Both the position numbers and the translations under genes were made by a program. The notes under the pieces are model-generated. The model was not told the origin of the DNA. It did no database searches and was given only the letters and a program-made list of their open reading frames with translations. Shown in pieces: positions 38,043 through 49,639 of a stretch of 64,000 bases of DNA (position 1 is its first letter; the number at the start of each line of letters is the position of its first letter). This DNA comes from a candidate division KSB1 bacterium. GTDB taxonomy: Bacteria; Zhuqueibacterota; Zhuqueibacteria; JANLFK01; Oleimicrobiaceae. The stretch is from the NCBI GenBank assembly GCA_034506335.1, contig JAPDPR010000002.1:118990-182989 (forward strand), written 5' to 3'.

Positions 38043-41000
38043 ATGAAAGTGATAACCAGCACCATCTCCATTCTTCCATTGGTCTGCCTTTTGGAGGCGC
38101 ATCTTGTTTTCGCTCGCTCCAATCCTGATTCTTATACAAGAAAAGATCGGGCAGAAACTTCCAAAGCAATGCTCAATGATTTTAGAATCAATGATGACAC
38201 CGGTGCGGCGGTGCAGGAGCGGCCGGCGCTGGCGATGACGCCGGGTGGCTACGCTGTCGCCTGCTGGTGCGACAAGCGCAATGGCAACGAAGACATCTAT
38301 TTCCAAATCGCTGACAACGTCGGCCGTCCGGTGAAGGATAATCAGCTGGCCAACGACGATGGCGGTAGTAGCTCTCAGCGGGCGCCGGATATCGCTGTTA
38401 ATAAGCTGGGACAATTTGTAATCGTCTGGCAGGACAGCCGCAACGGCAACAGTGACATCTATGGCCGGCGCTTCGCCGCCAACGGCACGGCCCTCGGCGC
38501 CAGTTTCAAGGTCAATGACGATGCGACCATCCAGTCGCAGAACGAACCCGCCGTGGCTATGGATAGCGTGGGCAATTTTATCGTTTGCTGGGCGGATAAC
38601 CGCAGCGGCAGCGGCTCATTCTTGATTTATGCCCAGCGCTACGACTCTACCGGCGCCGCGCTTGGTACAAACTTTCAGGTCGCTCCGCTTCATGGTGTTC
38701 TTCAGGTAAGACCAGCGGTAGCCATGAATCCCGGCGGCGATTTCGTCATCGCCTGGATGGAATCAATGACTGCAGCGGTGTACGATGTTTTTGCGGCGAC
38801 TTTCAATCGCGACGGCTCCAGGCACTATGATGCGTTCGAGGTCAGCACGCACCCCGATCAGGCAACCTGGGCCGAAGCGCCGGCCGTAGCTCTTAAAGAT
38901 GATGGCGAGTTCATGATCTGCTGGCACTACGCGGTCAGCGGCGGCCACAATAATGTCTACGGCCGCGCCTATCGCAACACCGCCACGGCTTACGGCGATC
39001 CATTCATGGTAAATCAAAGCGACCTGTTCGAAGAGAATTATCATCCAGCCGTAGTTGCTATTAATCGTATGGACTTGTATCTCGTGGTGTGGAACAGCAC
39101 GCACGAAGGCACGTCGGATATCTACGGCCGGTATTTCGATTCCAGTGGCGTCCCCCGATACATTGGCTATCGCATCAACGACGTTACCGGTTCGCAGCGG
39201 AACGCAGCCCCAGCTTTTGACGAACGCGGCATTATGCTTTTTGTCTGGGAAGATGACCGCCGCGGCAATGCGGACATCTATGGCTGCTGGATCGGGACGA
39301 ATATGCCGCTCAATTTTACAGTCGGCAGCGGTTTTGATGGCTGTGTGCCCATTTCGTGGAGTCATTCGTATGCGGATGAGAGGGTTGTTTCCTACCGCAT
39401 TTTACGAAGCCTGACTTACACCGGCGGCTACGAGCCAATCGCGGTCATCGCTCCAGCCACGCGGCCATTTCCAAAGTTGATGCTGGATTACATCGACACG
39501 GATGTGGAAAATGGCACCACGTACTATTATATAGTCACTGCGGAAGTTGCAGGCGGGGAATTCAGCGAGCGACAGGCGGCCACGCCGTCTGCGGCCGGCC
39601 ATACGATCCGCGCCCGCTGGGCCTACAATGCCGTCACCATCGATGGGCAGATCGCATCCGGGGAATGGAACGATGCCCGGGCCGTCAACATCGCCAATCC
39701 CGACGCGCCGAAACCGATTTTTCTCTACCTGAAAAACGACCATACTAGGTTGTACCTGGCCGTCGACGATCCCAACGATGTCATCGTCGATCCAGCCAAC
39801 ATCCTGTACTTCGTTTTCGATCAGGACAACGACAATCGCTGGGACCCTAGCGGCATGGTCACTGAAGGCGCAATCGCCTTCAACAGCAGCGCGGTCGCCT
39901 ATTCCAGTTATGGCGGTGACTATCCCGAAACGTTCACCATGGCTGCAGCGAGCGTACCTACGGGCGTTGCTGGCGTTCTCTCTGCTGCTAGCGGCCACGT
40001 GCAGTACGAACTGAGCCTCGATCTGACCACCAGCCCGTTGACGGCCGGGCCGGGTGAGACGATTGGCGCCTTCATCTGGGTTGACGATCCCGGCGCGTTT
40101 TATCCTTACCATGTCGGCAACGCCGGCGAATGGCCGGCTGGCGCGTTATGGGATGCGGCGACGTCGCTCGGCAATCTCACGCTCGCCAGAGAGCCGGGGC
40201 CGGTGGTCACCAATTTTGACTGGCCGATGGTCAATGGCGGGCCACTGCGATGGTCCTGGGCCGTTGGTGAAACACAGCTGTATCCGCCGTTTGGGTATAC
40301 CGCTGACTTTTCCATTGGCTCCGCCACTGCCGCCTATCCCGTCTATTTTGACAATACGCTGTACGCCAGTCTCGATGGATTTCCCAATCGGCTGATCGCG
40401 TATGACGTGAAATCACAAACCGAATTATGGCATTTCGATATTCCATACAGCGACGGCGACTGTTTGTGTACGCCAGCCGTGAATGATTGCACCGTCTTTA
40501 TTGGGGGCCAATTGGGGCGCGGGTTGTACGCGCTCAATCGCTGGACGGGTGAACAAAAGTGGCTGAAAGAAATTGGCTCCTTATTTCGCCATCACCCCAT
40601 CGTCGATGAAACGTTTGTCTATGTCCTGTGTCATGATTCCCTGTATTGCCTGCGGGCGGATCATGGCCGGACGGTTTGGTCTTACCCGGCCGCTGTCGCA
40701 ACGAATTCATCCTACACGCCGCTGGTCGACGGACAGCAGGTGTACGCTGTAATCAATGGTGAATTGTGGGCGTTTGAAAAACAGACCGGTGCCCCCCGTT
40801 GGCATGTTCCCAATGATTATGGCTCGCTGGTCGCCGATGCCGACCTGATCTACTCAATCCACGGAAATCAAGTAATGGCGCGAACCAAAACTACAGGCAC
40901 ACTGTTCTGGGCTTACACCTTTCCGGATGCGCTTATTGAGCATGTCGGTAGCGTGTTAGCTCTCTCCGATGACGCGCTCTGTTTCGCTCTTGAGCGGAAT

Positions 41001-41612
41001 AACAGCAATAGCAAGGCGGAGTTGTATGTGCTAGACAAAGCCACGGGTGCGTATCGCTGGCATTATACTTTTTCCGGCAGAGGCAATTTTTTCCCCACTA
41101 TTGCGAATGATATCGTGTACGGCGTGCTTGGCGCTTATGGCGAGAATGGCGATGGCTCATTGTGGGGATTTGACATCAACACCGGCGGCGTGGTGTTTTA
41201 TGATCATTCCGTTCGTTATGCTCGGCAACCGATTGTCGCCGGGCATACCCTGTTTGTCCCCTCGGCCGGGGTGATAAAGGCATTCGGCAATCAACCAGTT
41301 ACGGTGCGCCAGACAGACTCCACCGTTCAGCCACAACGGTTCGCGCTGGCACAGAATTATCCCAACCCGTTTAATCCGGAAACCGTCATTAGCTATGTAT
41401 TGCCCACCGCAGTAGACGTGAAATTGACGATATGTAACCCGTTAGGACAGGTAATTGCGGCATTAGTTGATGAAAGGCAAGTTGCCGGCAATTATCGCAT
41501 CACTTGGAACGGTCTCGATCAAACTGGGGCTCCAGCATCTTCAGGGCTTTATTTCTGCATATTAAGATGCGGCGATCAAATTCAGAGTAGGAAAATCCTA
41601 CTCCTAAAGTAA
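38043..41612 (+). CDS. Large surface protein: propeller repeats, CBM9-like, PQQ-like propeller and sorting domain
   Basis: 1189 residues from ATG 38043, preceded by AGGAG at 38031-38035; upstream ATGs at 38010 and 38028 lack a ribosome site. Order: signal peptide ('ISILPLVCLLEAHLVFA'), about seven propeller repeats ('FVIVWQDSRNGNSDIYGRRF' is one), a fibronectin-like domain, a CBM9-like domain ('VTIDGQIASGEWNDARAVN'), a second BamB/PQQ-like propeller from about residue 725 to 1095 ('LIAYDVKSQTELWHFDI', 'VYAVINGELWAFEKQTGAPR'), and the sorting domain 'LAQNYPNPFNPETVISYVL'. The first half is paralogous to the preceding gene; the PQQ-like propeller is an addition. Probably binds carbohydrate or protein at the surface. 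Confidence 0.84.
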   Translation: MKVITSTISILPLVCLLEAHLVFARSNPDSYTRKDRAETSKAMLNDFRINDDTGAAVQERPALAMTPGGYAVACWCDKRNGNEDIYFQIADNVGRPVKDNQLANDDGGSSSQRAPDIAVNKLGQFVIVWQDSRNGNSDIYGRRFAANGTALGASFKVNDDATIQSQNEPAVAMDSVGNFIVCWADNRSGSGSFLIYAQRYDSTGAALGTNFQVAPLHGVLQVRPAVAMNPGGDFVIAWMESMTAAVYDVFAATFNRDGSRHYDAFEVSTHPDQATWAEAPAVALKDDGEFMICWHYAVSGGHNNVYGRAYRNTATAYGDPFMVNQSDLFEENYHPAVVAINRMDLYLVVWNSTHEGTSDIYGRYFDSSGVPRYIGYRINDVTGSQRNAAPAFDERGIMLFVWEDDRRGNADIYGCWIGTNMPLNFTVGSGFDGCVPISWSHSYADERVVSYRILRSLTYTGGYEPIAVIAPATRPFPKLMLDYIDTDVENGTTYYYIVTAEVAGGEFSERQAATPSAAGHTIRARWAYNAVTIDGQIASGEWNDARAVNIANPDAPKPIFLYLKNDHTRLYLAVDDPNDVIVDPANILYFVFDQDNDNRWDPSGMVTEGAIAFNSSAVAYSSYGGDYPETFTMAAASVPTGVAGVLSAASGHVQYELSLDLTTSPLTAGPGETIGAFIWVDDPGAFYPYHVGNAGEWPAGALWDAATSLGNLTLAREPGPVVTNFDWPMVNGGPLRWSWAVGETQLYPPFGYTADFSIGSATAAYPVYFDNTLYASLDGFPNRLIAYDVKSQTELWHFDIPYSDGDCLCTPAVNDCTVFIGGQLGRGLYALNRWTGEQKWLKEIGSLFRHHPIVDETFVYVLCHDSLYCLRADHGRTVWSYPAAVATNSSYTPLVDGQQVYAVINGELWAFEKQTGAPRWHVPNDYGSLVADADLIYSIHGNQVMARTKTTGTLFWAYTFPDALIEHVGSVLALSDDALCFALERNNSNSKAELYVLDKATGAYRWHYTFSGRGNFFPTIANDIVYGVLGAYGENGDGSLWGFDINTGGVVFYDHSVRYARQPIVAGHTLFVPSAGVIKAFGNQPVTVRQTDSTVQPQRFALAQNYPNPFNPETVISYVLPTAVDVKLTICNPLGQVIAALVDERQVAGNYRITWNGLDQTGAPASSGLYFCILRCGDQIQSRKILLLK

Positions 41613-41616
41613 GGTC

Positions 41617-41651
41617 GAACCTCAGAGGTCCTGGAGACCCCTGAGGTGTTC
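41617..41651. terminator. Hairpin after the secreted-protein run
   Basis: GAACCTCAGAGGTC pairs with GACCCCTGAGGTGTTC (stem of about 14 base pairs with a short bulge) five bases after the stop at 41612. There is no following T run, so it may be a REP-like hairpin rather than a classical terminator. Confidence 0.45.
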
Positions 41652-41781
41652 ACAAGAGTTTCTGAGCGCAGAGCCCATTTGACCTGAAAGTAAATGAAAC
41701 AAACAAGCCGCGGAAGTTGCTCAAGCCTTGGCAATGTGGTGCATGTTGTTGCAGGTGCGTTGCATTCGATAGGAAGGCGGA

Positions 41782-42840
41782 CTAACATCGTAACCCCTTT
41801 TGTGACCGAGGGTGGACGGGAAGAGATAATCCAGGAAAACAGAAGGGAGTAAGGGCAGCTAGGGCCTGGCATGGGGATCTTTTTTGGATTGTTTCCCAAG
41901 GCGCGCGGTTTCCCTTGTGGGAGTCCTCGCGGGCGAGCCTAAACCACCATGCATAAGCGGCTGCTTTAGCCAGGAACTCCTGTCGGCTCCTAAAGAATTG
42001 GCTCTTGTGAAACTCACGCTCGATGAGGCGATGGACCGTTTCCACGCCGGTCTGCCAGGTATGGGCCCCCGCCGGGATGGTGGTGTGGGTGACGCCGGCA
42101 AAGGAATGCACCGTTGTGGTGAAGGGGCTTTGCTCTCTGGCGTTCCGCGCGCCGATGAACTCTGAGCCGTTGCCGGTGTGCAGGCGGCAGTTGTGGAAGC
42201 GGCCCTGGCGTGTGGTTAGACGGGCAAGGGCCAGGAGCGTAAAGAGGGCGGCATAGCACAAGGCTCGTTCCTTGGCACAGGCGATAAACTTGGTCTCACT
42301 GGTCACATCCCGGGCGGTCTACTGCACCTTGGGCAGACCGAGGGCACGCACGTGTTGCCTGTACTCGGGGATGTCAATTACGTCCTCGGTGTCCATGGAG
42401 CTGTGCTCAAACAGACGCCACTGGGCTTTGACGGCACCCAGGTCCTGCTTGGTCTTGTACTTCCTGCGTTTGCTCTTGAGCAGACCGGCTGCCCGCCAGA
42501 TTCTCCGTATGGCTTTGGCGCTGAGGGAAAGCGGGAAGCGCTCCTTGATGCGGCGTGCGCCCAATGAGAAGAACATCCGCTTGAGGACCAGCACCTGTTC
42601 TTTCTGCTTTTGGGTGAGGATGGTCTTGGGGTTGTGGTGGGCTTGGGGGAGCTCTCGGAGACCTTCCAAGGAGCCCTCCGTCCAGCGCCGCAGCCACGTG
42701 CGGACGGTGGCGGGGGCAGCGTGGAAGTGGCGGGCCGCAGGTTTGCCGCGCTCTTTGGCCAACAGTACCATGCGATGGCGGTAGAGCCCTGCCTTGGGGC
42801 TTTGATGTGGCGGATCATGTCGTAATAGTCCAGGGAGCAA
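41782..42840 (-). pseudogene. IS481-like transposase, inactivated
   Basis: Reading right to left: an HTH part ('HFHAAPATVRTWLRRWTEGS', 'SLGARRIKERFPLSLSAKAI'), then the start of the rve integrase core ('WRLFEHSSMDTEDVIDIPEY'), an in-frame TAG at 42319-42321 after 'LGLPKVQ', and the same frame continuing 'TARDVTSETKFIACA', 'GNGSEFIGARNAREQSPF' and 'GVETVHRLIEREF'. The second catalytic Asp of the DDE triad (TDNGSEF in relatives) is Gly here. A further frameshift separates 'MIRHIKA' from the HTH part near 42805. Terminal repeats were not found. It closes the AT-richer block on the right. Confidence 0.78.
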
Positions 42841-43026
42841 AGACGGAGTTTCCAGGCGGGAGATTCAAGAGCAACCCTGGCGCATAACGCTCGCCTAACG
42901 GATCGCTCTCTCCCTGGGATTGGAGGAAACCAGTGAGCAAAGAGTAGTCCTCTTCGCGAAAGATCACCAGCCCACGGAGGGGGATACGATGTGTGTTCGG
43001 TGTTCTATCTCGCACAAATTAATCGC

Positions 43027-43055
43027 TTGATTTTCCTGCGGGATTGTTATATATT
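43027..43055 (+). promoter_or_regulatory. Sigma70 promoter of rpsT
   Basis: TTGATT (43027-43032), a 17-base spacer and TATATT (43050-43055), five of six -10 consensus bases. Transcription would begin near 43062, about 32 bases before the rpsT start. The bases between 42841 and 43026 hold no recognisable gene. Confidence 0.65.
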
Positions 43056-43093
43056 TGCCACACAAAAACGAAAGGAGTCGGTAGATAGAGAGT

Positions 43094-43348
43094 ATGGCAC
43101 ATCACCGTTCAGCATTCAAGCGAATTCGTACAAGCGCCAAGGCAGCGGCAGCAAATCGCCATTATCGCTCGATGATGCGCACGGCCATCAAGAAAGTGGT
43201 CCTGGCAACGGACAAAGTGTCCGCCGAGCAAGCGTACCGGCAGGCGTGTTCGATACTTGACAAGTTGTCCCTGCGGGGCGTCATTCACAAGAACAAAGCG
43301 GCAAATGCCAAGTCGCGCTTGGCGCGGAGGATTAACGCGTTAGCGTGA
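43094..43348 (+). CDS. rpsT: 30S ribosomal protein S20
   Basis: 84 residues, the usual length. Seen: the N-terminus 'MAHHRSAFKRIRTSAKAAAA', strongly basic helices and 'VIHKNKAANAKSRLARRINA', which is the typical S20 C-terminal helix. S20 binds 16S rRNA early in 30S assembly. It is a single-gene unit with its own promoter; a GC-rich hairpin follows. It is the first core gene after the dead insertion sequence and marks the return to the GC-rich backbone. Confidence 0.96.
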   Translation: MAHHRSAFKRIRTSAKAAAANRHYRSMMRTAIKKVVLATDKVSAEQAYRQACSILDKLSLRGVIHKNKAANAKSRLARRINALA

Positions 43349-43368
43349 GTGGGCAATTGAGCGTGTAG

Positions 43369-43436
43369 CGGGCGCCGATGCCATAGCCGGTAACCCCCCT
43401 AACCCCGGCGTGGTCGGAGGCGCCCGTTATCTTTTT
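43369..43436. terminator. Terminator between convergent rpsT and guaB
   Basis: CGGGCGCC (43369-43376) pairs with GGCGCCCG (43419-43426), followed on the plus strand by TTATCTTTTT (43427-43436). The loop is long and contains a second CCGG-type pairing. It suits rho-independent ending of the rpsT transcript. Confidence 0.6.
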
Positions 43437-43440
43437 GGGT

Positions 43441-46463
<3,023 letters not shown>

Positions 46464-46503
46464 ACACGAGATTGATTCTGTGAGCTCCTCTGCGGCATAT
46501 GGT

Positions 46504-46537
46504 GGCAAATAATAGGCAATATTTGCCAAATAATCAA
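46504..46537 (-). promoter_or_regulatory. hutH promoter with overlapping palindromic operator
   Basis: On the minus strand TTGATT (46537-46532), a 17-base spacer and TATTAT (46514-46509, five of six consensus) form a good sigma70 promoter. A perfect inverted repeat GGCAAATA (46504-46511) / TATTTGCC (46520-46527) overlaps the -10 and spacer, as expected for a repressor site. Transcription would begin near 46502, about 40 bases before the hutH ATG. Confidence 0.6.
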
Positions 46538-46586
46538 CCTGTTTTTGCTGGAACACCAGGCCAGAGAGGTAAACCTTGGCGGGCGC

Positions 46587-48119
46587 TTAGAGTGCTAACA
46601 GTTCCAGCGCAGACTCTTCCGCAAAAAGCTCCTGCGACGCCTCGTCCACATGCGGGACAATGGAGATCTTCTCCTCAAGGAGGGCATCTATTTCAGCGGT
46701 AAGCTCCTGCGCTGGCTCCACAGCGGTCTCCAGCTTGAGCGACACAGCCGCTACCACAGGCGGTACGCGACCGAGGAGCGCCTTTTCTTGGCGGGAAAAG
46801 AGGCGTCCCTCCTCCACAATGCGCGAAGCCATTCCATGCACTGCTCGCAAAAGGTGAGTGGCCTCGGGTGACTCAAGTGCGCGGGCCTCATCGGCTGCAC
46901 ACAAACGAATCAACTCCCGAACTGCGGGTTGACCGTCATCGCGCAACACGGCATCCACCGCATGGGCCAGCCTTTGCACAAAGTCCGGTTGTTCGTCCGC
47001 CGTTTGTGGCTCCGTCTCGGTGGAACACAGCATGCGGTACTTGGTTACGAACTCCGGCTCGCGCACTTCGAACAGCGGTTCCTCTTCGATGACAGGGGAA
47101 TCGTCATTTTCGGCCTGAGGAGTAATGGACTCCCGTTCCTCTGTCGTGGACAAAAGCATCGCGCACGCGATCCCGAAGAACCGCGTGCCTCCGTCCCCGT
47201 CTTGCCGGTGGGTGACCGTGAGCTGGACTTCCTCGGGGAGCTGGGCGCGCGCCGCAGCAGCTATCTGCTGCGCACGCTGCGCCAGGTCCTGCCCATAGCC
47301 TTCAAGGTGCACCAGGAGGGCGCCCTTTACTCCAGCGCCCTCTGCTACCATTTCTGGCCACACCGTCTTGGCCAGCTCTGTCTGGAACTCTTGTGAGGCG
47401 CCCGCTTCGGCCACGAGTGCACGCGCCCACCCCCTGGGCATCGCTTGGATGGCTCGGAGCAAGGGGCTTTCCTCACAGGCACGCGGTTGGAGGGCCCGCA
47501 CGAACGCGGCCAGCACCGTCTCCAGCTCAGGCTCCCTTGCGTTGCCTGGTGCGTGTGCCCTCACCGGCTCCACCAGCACGAGCAGATGGACGTTCTCCAA
47601 CAGCCGACCGTGCGGGGTTTCAGGAGCGGGGCGTTCCAGCTTGCAAGGCCCCTCCTGGGCGGGCGCCACGGCTATGACGACAGCACCATGCTCCTTGGCC
47701 ACTTCCGCTATCACCGGCGCCGCCCCAGCGCCTGTGCCGCCCTGCAGGCCGCAGACCAGCACGAGCTGCTCCACCCCCTGGCAGATGCTGCGGATCTCTT
47801 CCGCGCTCTCCATCGCTGCGGCCTTGCCGATGAGTGGCTCCCCTCCCGTCCCCTGTCCGGCGGCAGCCTGCTCGCCCAACAACACCTTGCGATGCGCCAG
47901 ACAGTTCGCCAGTGCGTCCATGTCGGTGTCCGCTGCCACCAGTTCCACGTCGGAAGGATTGTCCGCAGCAAGCTGGGACACGCACCGGCAGCCCAACCCA
48001 CCCACTCCGATCACCGCCACGCGCGGCTCGGTGAGAAACGTCAAGCAGGAAATTCCTTCCTCTTGTTCAGGCAGCGTCTCCCATAGGCTGCCGCAGCCGT
48101 GTCGAGTATCTCCGGTCAT
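46587..48119 (-). CDS. Divergent FtsZ/tubulin-superfamily protein with long C-terminal extension
   Basis: 510 residues. The FtsZ N-terminal fold is visible: 'RVAVIGVGGLGCRCVSQL' (residues 33-50), 'VELVAADTDMDAL' where FtsZ has NTDxQAL, 'GTGGEPLIGKAA', and the tubulin signature 'LQGGTGAGAAPVIAEVAKE' at about 125-143, in which the first Gly of GGGTGTG is Gln126. The T7 catalytic loop (NxDxxD) cannot be found; the region reads 'RALQPRACEESPLLRA'. A second FtsZ-like domain follows ('VKGALLVHLEGYGQDLAQRA'), then about 190 acidic, helix-rich residues with no known match. It may bind nucleotide without polymerising, or act as a partner of the main FtsZ. Last gene of a sigma54-driven operon, three bases after the transglycosylase stop. 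Confidence 0.78.
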   Translation of the reverse strand: MTGDTRHGCGSLWETLPEQEEGISCLTFLTEPRVAVIGVGGLGCRCVSQLAADNPSDVELVAADTDMDALANCLAHRKVLLGEQAAAGQGTGGEPLIGKAAAMESAEEIRSICQGVEQLVLVCGLQGGTGAGAAPVIAEVAKEHGAVVIAVAPAQEGPCKLERPAPETPHGRLLENVHLLVLVEPVRAHAPGNAREPELETVLAAFVRALQPRACEESPLLRAIQAMPRGWARALVAEAGASQEFQTELAKTVWPEMVAEGAGVKGALLVHLEGYGQDLAQRAQQIAAAARAQLPEEVQLTVTHRQDGDGGTRFFGIACAMLLSTTEERESITPQAENDDSPVIEEEPLFEVREPEFVTKYRMLCSTETEPQTADEQPDFVQRLAHAVDAVLRDDGQPAVRELIRLCAADEARALESPEATHLLRAVHGMASRIVEEGRLFSRQEKALLGRVPPVVAAVSLKLETAVEPAQELTAEIDALLEEKISIVPHVDEASQELFAEESALELLAL

Positions 48120-48122
48120 GGC

Positions 48123-48839
48123 TCAGAGTACGCCTTCCGAATTCTTGAACTGGTCGTACAAACGGAGTACCGCAGGAATGTAGCCGCGGGTTTCGCGGTA
48201 CAGTATCTTGTTGTTCCTATTGCTTGCCAGCCACATCTCCGCCCGCTTCGGCCCGCTGTTGTATGCGGCAAGGCCTCCATCGACCTCGTAGGCCTCGATG
48301 AGCATGGAGAGGTATCGACACCCGAGGCGTATGTTGTAGATAGGGTTGAAAAGAATCTCCTCGGCCGTGGTCCACTCAATGCCCTCCAGCTCGGCCAAGT
48401 AAGCGCCGGTTGCCGGCATGATCTGCATCAGGCCCATAGCCCCGGCAGGTGAAACTACCGTGGAGTCCCACGTCCGCGCACTCTCGTGGGTGATCGTCGC
48501 GCAGATCAGATCCGGGTCAAGATTATCGTACTTAAGGCTCATATCATAGATTTCCCGGCTAATGGCTCGCACCCTCTCAGGTGGCAGCTTGGGATTGTAG
48601 CGGCGGACAATCGCGGCGATCTTTTGGACGTTCATTTCGTGTTTAGCATGCACCTGCGCCAATGCGCGCGCCTGGGCAACCTGCGCCGGCATGGTTACTT
48701 CCACCTTCCGTACCGGGCGCACGATGCGCCCAGAAAAACCTACCATGCAGGAAGAGGTAAGAACAATCCCCGCAATGAGGAGAAGCCTCTTCCGAGCCGC
48801 TCCCCCCTCATGCTTTACTCTGTTCTCTCCGGTTGCCAT
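48123..48839 (-). CDS. Membrane-anchored lytic transglycosylase (SLT domain)
   Basis: 238 residues from ATG 48839 ('MATGENRVKHEGG'), chosen because the longer frame runs into the preceding gene. A hydrophobic segment ('LLLIAGIVLTSSCMVGFSG') anchors the protein; it contains a Cys but not a clean lipobox. The SLT domain has 'LDPDLICATITHESARTWDS' with the catalytic Glu, 'SPAGAMGLMQIMPATGAYLA', 'NPIYNIRLGCRYLSMLIEAY' and 'GGLAAYNSGPKRAEMWL'. It cleaves peptidoglycan glycan strands in the periplasm. Between a response regulator and an FtsZ-like protein, it suggests stress- or stage-controlled wall remodelling. Confidence 0.87.
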   Translation of the reverse strand: MATGENRVKHEGGAARKRLLLIAGIVLTSSCMVGFSGRIVRPVRKVEVTMPAQVAQARALAQVHAKHEMNVQKIAAIVRRYNPKLPPERVRAISREIYDMSLKYDNLDPDLICATITHESARTWDSTVVSPAGAMGLMQIMPATGAYLAELEGIEWTTAEEILFNPIYNIRLGCRYLSMLIEAYEVDGGLAAYNSGPKRAEMWLASNRNNKILYRETRGYIPAVLRLYDQFKNSEGVL

Positions 48840-48843
48840 ATGC

Positions 48844-49320
48844 CTATGCCTCACTTTCTCCCAACGACCCCAAGGATGCATGACGGGTCTGACCTGAGGC
48901 CCCGCCTAGGCGCAGAGCCCCCGAGGGTTGTTCTCTACGGGCGGTACGGAGCACGCGCCTCACCTCTTGGTGCAACAGCTGCAAATCAAAGGGCTTTTCG
49001 AGCAGGCCGTCTGCCCCCAGTCGCCGCGCGTGGAGCCTAATGTGCTCGCTCGCGAAAGCAGTCATCATTAGCACCCGGGTCGGCGATTGCGCCTGCCGGA
49101 CCCGCGATAGGAGTTCCAGCCCGTCCATTCCTTTCAGCCGTACGTCGCACAGCACCAGTGCGTACGATCGTCTACGGAGCTCCTCCAGGGCCAACTCTGC
49201 TGACTCCGTGATCTTCACCGATCGCACGCCTTCCAGCCGCCGCAGAGAACCTGCCAGGCCCGCTGCAACATCCGCTTCATCCTCTACAACTAGAATATCC
49301 ACTGAATCTCGCCTCACCAT
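48844..49320 (-). CDS. Single-domain (CheY-like) response regulator
   Basis: 158 residues from ATG 49320 ('MVRRDSVDILVVEDEADVAA') behind an AAAGGA ribosome site; the open frame reaching 49533 would cross the sigma54 promoter and is not the start. The receiver has the acidic pair 'VEDE', the phospho-acceptor Asp in 'LVLCDVRLKGMDGLELL', the Thr in 'MMTAFAS' and the Lys in 'LLEKPFDLQLL'. A 35-residue basic tail has no DNA-binding domain. First gene of the sigma54-driven operon; it may relay the signal of a nearby kinase to the transglycosylase or FtsZ-like protein. Confidence 0.88.
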   Translation of the reverse strand: MVRRDSVDILVVEDEADVAAGLAGSLRRLEGVRSVKITESAELALEELRRRSYALVLCDVRLKGMDGLELLSRVRQAQSPTRVLMMTAFASEHIRLHARRLGADGLLEKPFDLQLLHQEVRRVLRTARREQPSGALRLGGASGQTRHASLGSLGESEA

Positions 49321-49347
49321 TGTTCCTTTCTTCTTCCGCGGCTCTTG

Positions 49348-49364
49348 TTGCAACCAACGTGCCA
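49348..49364 (-). promoter_or_regulatory. Near-consensus sigma54 promoter
   Basis: On the minus strand TGGCACGTTGGTTGCAA matches TGGCACG-N4-TTGCA exactly, with GG (49363-49362) and GC (49351-49350) ten bases apart. The start of transcription would be near 49338, 18 bases before the response-regulator ATG. Confidence 0.85.
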
Positions 49365-49419
49365 CAAAGGCACTGAGAGCCCCGACGGGGCACTTTTTGC
49401 CCCGAATTGGGAGGCGATA

Positions 49420-49467
49420 GTGTGCTAATTTTGCGCACCTTAGGAGCTCGAACACTCGGGGTGTTCG
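49420..49467 (-). promoter_or_regulatory. Candidate activator-binding palindromes upstream of the sigma54 promoter
   Basis: CGAACAC (49449-49455) / GTGTTCG (49461-49467) is a perfect inverted repeat with a 5-base spacer, about 94 bases upstream of the -24 element. GTGTGC (49420-49425) / GCGCAC (49433-49438) is a second, imperfect one about 65 bases upstream. Both lie at distances typical for NtrC-type activators. The NtrC-like gene just upstream is the obvious candidate protein. A GCCCC/GGGGC hairpin at 49379-49391 lies nearer the promoter. Confidence 0.5.
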
Positions 49468-49639
49468 TTGCTTTTTCGTCACAGAGGGGGGGAGAGGCGG
49501 GAAGTGGCCGAAATTGTCCCATCTGGGCCACACTCTGGGGCCAAATGGGCGGAAACGAGACAGGGCGAACGCAATAGGGGAGAGGTGCTACCTGAAAGGT
49601 GAGCGGAAGAACTCTACGCCACGGAGAGCTGCAGGCGAG

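Noticed and set aside
42815..43015. 66-codon minus-strand frame upstream of the IS481-like remnant
   Set aside because: No similarity to the transposase N-terminus, and it overlaps the rpsT promoter region.
49379..49400. GCCCC/GGGGC hairpin followed by ACTTTTT on the plus strand
   Set aside because: Looks like a terminator for the plus strand, but no plus-strand gene leads into it.
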